A stretch of 24,269 bases of DNA from Saccoglossus kowalevskii. Its lineage: Eukaryota > Hemichordata > Enteropneusta > Harrimaniidae. The notes under the pieces are model-generated. The model did not search any database and was not told the DNA's origin. It saw nothing but the letters and a program-made list of their open reading frames with translations. Below, in pieces: positions 12,342-20,800 of this stretch. Each line of letters starts with the position of its first letter. Position 1 is the first letter of the stretch. The position numbers and the translations under genes were made by a program. The stretch is taken from the NCBI RefSeq assembly GCF_000003605.2, contig NW_003158235.1:35831-60099 (forward strand). Direction: 5' to 3'.

Positions 12342-12440
12342 AGACTGGCAAAGTTGAGACTTCTTTTTTGTTTTATAAAAAAAAATATAATTAATTGTCA
12401 ATTCAGCCCTTTTAGCGTGATTGCAAAAATTATCGTGACC
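12342..12440. repeat. Dispersed repeat copy 1
   Basis: Shares AGACTGGCA, then GACTTCTTTTTTGTTTTA, an A-run, and TTTAGCGTGAT with 23393-23470. The match includes insertions and substitutions, so the copies are old. The continuation at 12435-12461 forms a hairpin. The family is unknown. Confidence 0.75.
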
Positions 12441-12461
12441 GCGAATTTCTTTCGTGGTCAC
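12435..12461. repeat. Hairpin GTGACCGCG / CGTGGTCAC
   Basis: Nine-base arms with one G-T pair around a nine-base loop, directly after the dispersed repeat. It may be part of the same element. Confidence 0.6.
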
Positions 12462-13091
12462 CGTTTAGTTTTCGGCCCGTGTAAGCAGAAACTCAGGCAT
12501 TTTCTGGCATTCCGCGACGATTGAGATTGATTATGTGTCCGTGGTATCACTGAACGTGACAGTGACGGTGTGCCTGATTTTCAAGATTCCATTCAGATGT
12601 TGTCAACTCCGTTATTCTAGATAGAAATGTGACTAGTAATATTAAAAATAATAAACTTCGGACGGGAAACCTATTAAAAATGTTGAATTGAATGCTGTTC
12701 CTCTACTTTGACTCACTGAAAGTGTTCCCACCGAAAGAAGAAAAAAATGTAAAGAAACCTCTTGAAAAAAACACGCCAGGGAAACACCGTGAACTTTGTT
12801 GCCCGTAACTCGAAATACGGTTAATTGTTTATGGAAGTTTGATTTACTAAACTAAAAGGGCAGTGGTGAAACAACAAAAACAACTCTTCTGCCAATGATT
12901 CGAACATTGTGTTTCAATTTAGATGTGGTTGTATTTTTGTAGCTCCGTTTATTCGTAACTCGAACAACTTAATTAAGCAGCTCATTCCCTCCGGGGACAG
13001 GAACTGGAAATTGCAAGATGTGTTCCGTCGGCAAACTTGGTCGATGCATGGAAGGTACCTTATTTTTTTTTTTTTTTTATATAAAGGAAAG

Positions 13092-13128
13092 TTTATTTTA
13101 AGGAGAAAACAAATGATTCGACTTTATT
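13092..13128 (-). terminator. Candidate poly(A) signals of the RRM gene
   Basis: Two AATAAA hexamers on the minus strand, at 13123-13128 and 13092-13097, about 150 and 180 bases after the stop codon. This gives a short 3' UTR. Confidence 0.5.
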
Positions 13129-13277
13129 TTTTGTAAATGTAGTCGGTAAATATAATATCTCTGAAAAAAAACATGTTTTAAGTTGTTCTGATAAAAAATT
13201 GCACTGTGTATGTGTAATTATGTGTATACTAATTTATATAATTATGCGAGTGCGTACGAAGAGCAGCCTTTAATCAA

Positions 13278-13420
13278 TTAAAGGTGTGATGGGCAGTGAG
13301 CCACTGGTATCCATTGTTTATGATTCTTTGTAGAGCCCACAGAGGCTGTGGTAAGGTGACTCTTGTCTATAGCTGGCAAGGCGTACACCATCTTCCCCTT
13401 CACTAGGATGTGACCATCGA
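13278..13420 (-). CDS. RRM gene exon 6 (residues 301-347 and stop)
   Basis: Completes RRM2 with VDGHILVKGKMVYAL, then a short tail ending in HCPSHL and TAA. Acceptor TTTTGCAG. Confidence 0.9.
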
Positions 13421-15733
13421 CTGCAAAACGAAAATTGTACATGTTAGATATCGCCATATGTATTATTGGACAAGGTAATGTCGTGATGTTGGCGTTTTCC
13501 ACAATTAAAGGTTGATAACTATTCAATGCTCACTGGAGTAAAATTACATGCTGTTATTTTGAAAATAAGAGAATTGAATAACCAATACAATTGAGTATAC
13601 GGGAGTCGTATGTTGCAGTAAACCCTTGTGATCACGGTAGATGGGAATTACGGGAAATTAAACAACTCAAAATATATGTAGTTCATGAAACTACATATAT
13701 AACTAATCTGAATCACCTATTAATTTATCAGCAGCCATTTCGTCGTCAAAGGTAACAAATCCAAACCCTTTCGGTTTCCCGTTCGGGTTCTTCATGATTC
13801 GAAGTAGTTTAGTCTTGCCTATTTTATGGAGTTCCGTCTCCAGGTCGTTCTCGACCAAGCCCTGCGTGCCTCCCAGGAATACTTTACCACGAGTTCTCTG
13901 TGTAAAAAAACGAAGGAAATATTGTTCTTAAACTGCCATAGTGTCTGTTTTGAAGTCACGTGATATCATTGTTGTAAATACTGTAACAATGTATATGTTG
14001 ACAACATATTTATGTCAACCAACGTTGTAACGTCAATTTGTTACATCCTATCTAGTGTGACGTCATCATGGTATCAGTGAGTTAAATTTCAAACGCGATG
14101 AACATTTTATAAGAAATATTTTTATGTGATGGACGTTTTAGATCGTCAAGGAAATTGGCTAGTTCTATCACTGGAAACCTTTTTTTTTTCTATAAAAATA
14201 CACCGTTCTTTACTGGTAGAGTGACTCGACTCCTTTTTCAGACACACTTATGTAATATATATACCTTCTTGGCGCAACCGGACAGTGCTAAACGAACATC
14301 AACATCAGTTAAACCTCCAACCATTTCACTATCTCCGCCATCGTCAGGACTTGTTGAACACTCCATGGAATTACTAGATGGTTTGGGATTGTCATACGGA
14401 ATAGCTGGTTTCACATCAACTGTCATCCCGTTGGGTAATGTGTGGAATCGATTTTCTAAAAAAATAAAGTTACAGTTATACGTTACGCAAACTAGCATTT
14501 CACGTATTGGGTCTTCTATTTTGAACACAGTCGAAAAAATAATAGCCACATTCAATCCAATGTGTAAATACCAGAAACTGTTCGACCGCTGCAGGATTTC
14601 ATAGTTACTTACTCTGTATCAAAGAACTCGGAGGAGCTCTAAACTCTACGAAGCCGAATCCTTTACTCGAACCATTTCGCTGGTCTTTCTTAATACAAAT
14701 AGATTTGAGTTTTCCGAATTGTGTGAAGTAATTGTAAATTTCCATCTGTTTGACGTTGCCAATACCACCCACGAAATATCTAAGTGATCGGCTGGTGGAA
14801 GGATTTACACTGTGGTGGTTGCTATGGGAATTGACTTCGCCCATGTACTTCGGAATGTTTTGTAAGCTAACCGCATGGCGTAAATGTAATATACAAGGTT
14901 CAGACGCAGATGAACGCGGCAATACTTCGCCAATATTCACGAAATCTGGTACGCTACAACACTGTAATATAATAGAAATTACATTTTAAAAATTATAGTG
15001 CATTTAATATTATTTTATTATATATATATATAATGCTGGAATAATTCAATCATGATTGAACACAAAATACGGATACCCACCCTGGTTAAATCGTGTCCCA
15101 ACGCAGTGGTCTGCGGTGGTGCCCTACGGATCACATGACTAAACAAGTCGTCTGGTAAACCAGAAAACTGGGTCCAGGTACTTCCAAATAGTGGACTACT
15201 CGAATTAGAATCAATGACTTCTGAGGATAGTCTGTAGAAAAAAATAATAAAAAGAAATAGTAGGTGTCATAACGGAAAGGTAACGGGAAAGAATGATACG
15301 ACGGTTGAATAATAGTAGTATCCGTCTTCTTTTTTTGAAAGAATTTAAAATGAACTTTTTGTTATCATTACAAAAAATATATCTAGAAATATTGAACCCA
15401 GTATTCCTTCACAGACTCTGTGCTACGACTGCTAAGAAAACACTTAGGAACGACGTAGAACTCAATTGAAAGAATATAGCACTAATAATTAATGTTTATA
15501 GAAGGCACCGTGCCCGTCATGCAAAGATCCGTCGGTGTGAACATTGTATGACGTTACTCGGTGTCCCAGACAAGCTCATAAAGGAAACACAAATGAAAAC
15601 TGCATTTACAGTGTTTACAATAATTACAATTGGTTTTCTCGTTATTGAAAGTAGGAGGTTCGTTAATAACCGCGTCAGTATACTATGAGTCGCAGACTAC
15701 TTACGTTACGTTTTCGTTCGATCCTGGAAACAT
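13278..15733 (-). CDS. Two-RRM RNA-binding protein, 6 exons, 347 residues
   Basis: Predicted sequence-specific RNA-binding protein, broadly of the hnRNP A/B, Musashi and DAZAP1 type; the exact family is not recognised. Seen: RRM1 (about 119-195) with RNP2 YFVGGI and RNP1 KGFGFVEF, and RRM2 (about 244-316) with RNP2 VFLGGT and RNP1 KGFGFVTF; both RNP1 octamers fit the consensus. A 118-residue N-terminal region rich in Ser and Asn precedes RRM1. The linker between RRMs is about 48 residues, acidic and Ser/Pro-rich (STSPDDGGDSEM), longer than the short linker of hnRNP A1 or Musashi. The tail after RRM2 is only about 31 residues, without a Gly-rich domain. All introns are GT-AG with agreeing phases. 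The start ATG is at 15731-15733, with A at -3. Its 5' end faces the ferritin gene. Confidence 0.88.
13672..13700. repeat. Perfect 12-bp hairpin in RRM gene intron 5
   Basis: Arms ATATATGTAGTT and AACTACATATAT with a five-base loop. In the minus-strand transcript it starts 16 bases after the exon 5 boundary, close enough to affect use of that donor site. Confidence 0.85.
13717..13897 (-). CDS. RRM gene exon 5 (residues 241-300, RRM2)
   Basis: Encodes GKVFLGGTQ and KPKGFGFVTFDDE, RNP2 and RNP1 of RRM2. Acceptor TTTACACAG, donor GTGATT. A stable hairpin begins 16 bases into the following intron. Confidence 0.93.
13993..14009. repeat. Short palindrome in RRM gene intron 4
   Basis: ATATGTTG and CAACATAT around one A. 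A CRE octamer TGACGTCA lies close by at 14058-14065. Neither has a proven role. Confidence 0.6.
14265..14455 (-). CDS. RRM gene exon 4 (residues 177-240, RRM1 end and linker)
   Basis: Completes RRM1 with LPNGMTVDVKPAIP, similar to the last strand of hnRNP A/B and DAZAP1 RRMs, then encodes the long acidic linker. Acceptor TTTTTTTAG, donor GTATAT, phase 0 at its 3' end. Confidence 0.88.
14613..14961 (-). CDS. RRM gene exon 3 (residues 61-176, most of RRM1)
   Basis: Contains SRSLRYFVGGIGNV and SSKGFGFVEF, the RNP2 and RNP1 of RRM1, after a His/Asn/Ser-rich lead (NSHSNHHSVN). Acceptor ATATTACAG, donor GTAAGT. Confidence 0.92.
15081..15231 (-). CDS. RRM gene exon 2 (residues 10-60)
   Basis: Encodes a Ser-rich, low-conservation stretch (EVIDSNSSSPLFGS) with no known domain. 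Acceptor TTTTCTACAG, donor GTGGGT, phase 0 at the 3' end. Confidence 0.8.
15705..15733 (-). CDS. RRM gene exon 1 (residues 1-9)
   Basis: A tiny first coding exon: MFPGSNENV plus two bases of Thr10, ending in donor GTAAGT. It is supported by phase agreement with exon 2 and its place beside the CpG-rich promoter region. A different upstream start is possible. Confidence 0.7.
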
Positions 15734-15849
15734 TTTTTTTTTGCAAGATATTATCTTCTTGAAATATTATCGGTATTGTAAAAGAAAACAAGTTTCCAAG
15801 TGAGTCTTCAACCACCGAAATACTGACCGAGTAATGGAATAATAGTTAT

Positions 15850-16030
15850 TCGGCGTGCCAACGTCAAGAAGCGGCAAGGTTCGATGGCGTTCCATTTACG
15901 ACGTCAGAGCCGAGTCCGCGCTTCGCGTCGGGCTTCGTCTGTTATTCCTTCACATTAGGATTTACAGGGCTTAGGTGCGTTTTCTGGCGAATGACGTCGG
16001 CTCTTCGCGTTTTCAGTCTACGCTAGGGGT
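15850..16030 (-). promoter_or_regulatory. Probable RRM gene promoter, CpG-rich with CRE-like sites
   Basis: A GC- and CpG-rich patch in AT-rich surroundings, 120-300 bases upstream of the RRM start codon. It contains CGACGTCA (15899-15906) and TGACGTCG (15992-15999), each one base off the CRE/ATF octamer and placed as an inverted pair. No TATA box is clear. Promoter role is inferred. Confidence 0.5.
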
Positions 16031-16430
16031 CGCCGGATATTGCTCCATGAAACGAGAGGTGACCGTGGTGTTAATTTTGAAAACAGCATGTCGTTGTGTA
16101 CACCTAATGGCATTTGGATCAGACAAGTTTCAGATATTGCTCAAAATGTTTGAAGATCATAAAATTATAAAGTAATCTGACAACTCTCACAATATTATAA
16201 TCTCTCATTGGTGAAATAACCCGCTGTTATGGGTATGCAAAATAACCACCAGTTCATCACGGCATGCACCAGTAGCAGTAACCCTGCATGTACACAGCCA
16301 TTATACCAAATATGGAGAAAATTGTTCAATGTATTTCGAAAAGAATTTGATGAAGCTCAGAAATTAAGATATTTCCTCATTTTTAATTCAGTCATCTTGT
16401 CAAACACAATTCGATCGAGTGAAAGAAAAC

Positions 16431-16448
16431 TTGACATGTACATGTCAA
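16431..16448. repeat. Perfect 18-bp palindrome TTGACATGTACATGTCAA
   Basis: Exact two-fold symmetry without a spacer. It lies midway between the two divergent promoters and could bind a dimeric factor; no known consensus is claimed. Confidence 0.85.
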
Positions 16449-17279
16449 CCATTAAGACCTGTCACTGTACAGTTCACCAACGGCTAAAAAACGGCAACTG
16501 TACATCAAACACGACCACAGCCTCTACCTGTACCAGATTCAAATCAGATTTTACTCACTCATGTTGAACCGCCACGAACAAAGATCAAGCGATAATATAG
16601 TATGTACCAAGGGCTATGCATTGTCAATTAATCATGATGATTTATCGACTCCTGAAACAGTGTAACCATCTAATCACTGTCGCAATTCACGGACTATAAC
16701 TAATATGTTGATAGATAGTTTCTTTATTACAACCCTAAAGAAACATCACATTTCAAATCCGGTTAAATAGTGTAATAATTTCATTATTTCAAATGTTTCT
16801 CAAAATCAGTGTCATTCAACCACATTTTTTCTTGCTGTTTTCAGTATATAGTATATAGTCGGGTAGTTTCGTCAGTAACATTGATAGATTATTGTTGGAT
16901 ATTTATATAAAATTATAAAATATATTAAATTCTCTTCATATCACTGACTTCTGTATTTTGTCTTCGTATATTAATGTATCAACATTCTTGCATCGTGTGA
17001 TAACCTTGCAATGTTGACCCTCGGGCTGTTTTAATTTGAATACAGTGGAAACTGTCGGATTGTGTATGCATGAACCTACAAACTCTTGATAACAGCAACA
17101 ATGGTGTTCACGTGACACCTGTCATGGCCACCCATCAATATTACAATACTTATTTATTTCGCTGTTTACATCACCTCTCCTTTTAAGAATTGAACTTACT
17201 TTTTGGGATTCAATGTACATAATACGAAAACACAGTCGACATGCATTACGATTCATTGCTTTAAATATTTCCTTGCATC

Positions 17280-17400
17280 ATAAAGGGCGGTGGTCGTCGC
17301 CGCCGCGGCGCCGCGTTCTGTTCGATAAGGGACTTCAAACGCGTGTAAAATACATTCTTTCTTTACATTAAATTTGAAACGTGCTGCGCGATGACCAACA
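17280..17400 (+). promoter_or_regulatory. Probable ferritin promoter patch, GC palindromes
   Basis: Contains overlapping palindromes CGCCGCGGCG (17301-17310) and GCGGCGCCGC (17305-17314) and several CpGs, about 320-440 bases before the ferritin ATG. It is the only GC-rich patch near the gene start. Promoter role is inferred. Confidence 0.45.
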
Positions 17401-17561
17401 CTCTTTAATACTACAATAGTTTTATATTTTATTTATACATGTATATGATTTATAAAATGAGCAGCCAATTGCTGATTCCAGTCACTGTAAGTACTGCACT
17501 TTCAAAGTCCGTGACACAACAGACGTAGTCAATGTGGCCTATTGACAGGGAATTTTGGCAA

Positions 17562-17580
17562 CGGTCCCAGTGGGGGGACT
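17562..17580 (+). promoter_or_regulatory. Weak iron-responsive-element-like hairpin
   Basis: C followed by GGTCC, CAGTGGGG and GGACT: a five-pair stem with the CAGTG loop motif and a C at the right distance for the IRE bulge. The loop is eight bases rather than six, its sixth base is G, and the lower stem pairs poorly. It is a candidate only, and would matter only if it is inside the 5' UTR. Confidence 0.2.
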
Positions 17581-17718
17581 TAGTAAGACATTTGGACATC
17601 TCGGAAGAACAGTAACGTGTCAACTGAATTGCTTCGGCTATTTATTCGATTAAAACTACGCACCATCCCAGTGTGTGGTTCATCTTCTGTTATTTTGTTA
17701 CTCGAGTGCATTGGAAAA

Positions 17719-17808
17719 ATGAAATATTGCATTTTCTTCGCCATTGTGCTGCTTTCATGTGGAGCAGTACTATCTGAAATTCAGGACACTGCGACGCCAT
17801 ATAAAAAG
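17719..17808 (+). CDS. Ferritin exon 1 (residues 1-30, signal peptide)
   Basis: Encodes [20 protein letters not shown], a clear signal peptide, plus ten residues. Donor GTGAGT, phase 0. An upstream in-frame open stretch from 17617 contains no ATG. Confidence 0.93.
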
Positions 17809-20800
17809 GTGAGTTGGAAAGGTTTTACCGCTTAGAGTCACACCTGGCGAATAAATTGTGAATCGCCTAAATTTCATGATTTTTGTAACAATGAGAATTA
17901 AACGGTTCGCAGTACGCATACTGTTGCTGATACGGGTACTTTTACTCCGATAACCAATGAAACAACACACTTTATAAAGTACCCGGAAGACCCCCTTCCG
18001 ACAGTAGCGCACACTAATGGAATTGCACGATGGACTGTCGCTCAAATCCAAGTTTAGTGACATATAAGGGGGTTTCAAATATGTGCTATTTAGCGTTTGT
18101 GGGCGGTAGTCACTGGGACCATTTTTGAAATGTGTTTGTAATGAGCGAAAACAACATTATGCTTGGTAGTCGGTGTGTAGACAACACACTAACAGCACTT
18201 TTTCGTCTAAACATTTCTGTGTTGATAATAACAAGTTGACCTAAGCTGAGTTCGTGACAAATACACTCCAATTTCGCGTCCACGCTGTTAAGAGTGTTAC
18301 CAATTGCTGGCGTTGTGTAAAGAATGTCAACTTGAAAAATACATTTCCAACAAAAAATGAGCATCGATTTAATTTTCAACTGATTCTATCGCCACTATTT
18401 CAGTTATTGCATCTACTAGCCAACGGCATGCGAAAACAAGCAAATACGCAAATTTCCAGATAAAAAATACCATACAAATGTGGGGAAACACTGAATATTG
18501 ACGAGTCACACACACACAGAATCTTCAAAAATGGACAGTGCATGGTATTATTAGTAATACAGTACTATTTAGTTTTGGTATCGAAATTCATATAACGCTG
18601 CAGCACAGTCCCTCTATCATAGAGGGACTGTGGCTGCAGCGAGACCACCATGGACCTGTGTCCATTTCAGGTCTCACCCGCCTAACTGAAACACAATGTA
18701 TTTTGCGGAAAATAAACCAGCCCTGTAATGGAAGTTGTCAATTTCAATATCAGACCAGGTCACGGTGCTAACCAAGGTCCATGTTAACATTGTCAATTTA
18801 AAATACCCCAGCAATGAGGGCGCACTACATTTGACCTGAGTACATGTACTACTAAAAGCTATTTTCAAATTCCTGAATCTTCACACATTATCACGTTCCA
18901 AACCAGCGTTTCTACAACAAATTACACTTTGGTAATCTTCCTGTCTATTTTAGAATACATTGAAAATATACAAGTCATGTCTTTGCCAAACATTATTACA
19001 CAAATACAATGGGCTGTTACAGACGTCCCTGCACTCGACTGAGACTTTGACAAAAATATCGGCGCCCATAATATGTTTTATTAAAATTGACATTTATATT
19101 TTGGCAAATATATTTTCAGAACATTGCAGCGCGAACATCATTCCCGATAGTAAATGACTACGTTGAATTGGATTCCGGTGAAACTATGCTAAAAACAGAT
19201 CCGAATATTACTTTTCCATACGTACGTACTTTTCTTTTATTTAATTGAAAAGATTAAATATTGAGCGCGTGCAATCGACAATATAGAAAAATGGGGTTCA
19301 ACTACTAGTATTACTTAGTAGATAGGGTGCTTAAAGGCCCGCCCGGGCAAGTGTGAATTGAAGGTGTGGCTATGCTAATGAGTGTTGTTATTCACTTGCA
19401 TAGCCCATGTTTACAGAAACCCGTAGTTTATTTACAAGCTGATAACACCAATCTGCGTAAACATCGATGCGTGTAACGGTCAAAATCTTTGTACTAAACT
19501 TGTGCGTAGTCATCGGTGAGGGCGTAACACGCAAATCTCATCCTGTATCTCCATTTGACGAGAACACATGGAAGTTATCATCGCGGTAACAGGACGGTTT
19601 CGATGAGTTCGATGACTGATGTCCTATCACCTAGACAACTCGTACTCAGTGACGCATTATTTTGTTATCGTATAACTAAAATTAATATTAATATAAACAT
19701 GTATGTTTTGTCGTTTTGAATAAAATCTGAATAAGATACGTAGTTTGTGGTACTGTTGACCTCTGTCATGTTCAATTAATTCCACGATTCATGTAACAAC
19801 AATGGTTCAAACTCCACCGGCAAAATCTGTAATGCATATCGTTTTCAGAATTTGTTTTGGAGCTGAAATAAAAATGGTGAAGAGAACTTAGTGAAAGTCT
19901 GGTATTCTGTTTTCTCCCAAAAGACAAGGTTTCATTGCAGGAATGGGATGCACACTGAACTTGATCCAACAATAATTGAGTATCTTATAATAGTAATATA
20001 TAGTGATAGTAATACTGGCAACCGCTGTCACATGTTTTGTTATGAGGTACATGTATATGATTTGGATAAAAGATACTAATAACAACCTTTTCATAATGAA
20101 AGGTGGTTTAATGAATGGTCATACGACACATAAGGCTGGTTTCACCATCATGATGTAATGTTCTTGATTCTTTGGGTCACACATATACTCTATGCAGCGA
20201 TGGGGAATACAATTGAACATGCAGTTAATAAATATAATGATTTTCACATTTCGTTATAGAGCAAGGTGCCATTGGGTCGTCAAAATTTTGACGACGAATC
20301 CGAAAATGCTATTAATGACCAAATTGCAATGGAGTTGTACGCCTCGCACGTGTACCTGACGATGGTGAGTTAAAAGTTAAACTGTGGAAGCCAACAACAT
20401 ACATGTGGGGCATATATTGTCGTCCTAACCTATTGTAGAGAGATGGTAAATGGGGGAAGGGTTATATCATCAATATATCATACTGCATAATTACTGCCTT
20501 GTAAATAAACGCTGCCTTGAGTTTACTACCCACCATGTCATTTTGAATATAACGAACACCAATCACTGATAAATATGGCGTTTACACTTGTCAATGAATC
20601 TATTTTCCGTTTTTCCTGCAGTCCTACCATTTCGACCGCGATGACGTTGCTCTGCCTGGGTTCGCCAAGTTTTTCAAGAAAGCCTCGGACGAAGAGCGGG
20701 AACATGCTGAGGGTTTAATGGGTTACCAGAACAGGAGAGGAGGTAGAATTGTAATGAAAAGTGTTCCGGTGAGTATCGTGAGTGAAGAGTAAAACTATGG

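Larger units (their letters stand above)
10449..13277. other. Intergenic: sulfatase upstream to RRM gene 3' side
   Basis: Holds the presumed sulfatase promoter (no TATA or CpG patch stands out), an orphan minus-strand ORF at 11996-12280, a dispersed repeat at 12342-12440, a hairpin at 12435-12461, a poly-T run near 13063-13078 and the poly(A) signals of the RRM gene. A plus-strand open stretch at about 12920-13055 is bordered by splice-like AG and GT but matches nothing I know. Confidence 0.6.
15734..17718. other. Divergent intergenic region between RRM and ferritin genes
   Basis: About 2 kb between the start codons of two oppositely directed genes. It has CpG-rich patches at both ends (near 15850-16030 and 17280-17330) and an AT-rich middle with an 18-bp palindrome. 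ORFs at 15975-16175, 16229-16567 (plus) and 16936-17118 (minus) show no known family. Non-coding first exons of both genes probably lie here. Confidence 0.65.
17809..19119. other. Ferritin intron 1 (1.3 kb)
   Basis: Besides the two hairpins it has a short CA run near 18508 and no recognisable coding sequence. ORFs on both strands at 17770-18771 lack known motifs. Confidence 0.7.

Noticed and set aside
12920-13055. Open plus-strand stretch bordered by splice-like AG and GT
   Set aside because: No family match and no partner exon found; flanking text looks like repeat sequence.
14155-14604. 149-residue plus-strand ORF
   Set aside because: It is antisense to RRM gene exon 4 and a shadow of that coding sequence.
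16229-16567. 112-residue plus-strand ORF in the divergent region
   Set aside because: Low-complexity Ser/Thr-rich reading with no recognised motif; probably chance.
17670-17690. Second CAGTGT motif before the ferritin ATG as an IRE
   Set aside because: The flanking bases do not form a continuous five-pair stem around the loop.
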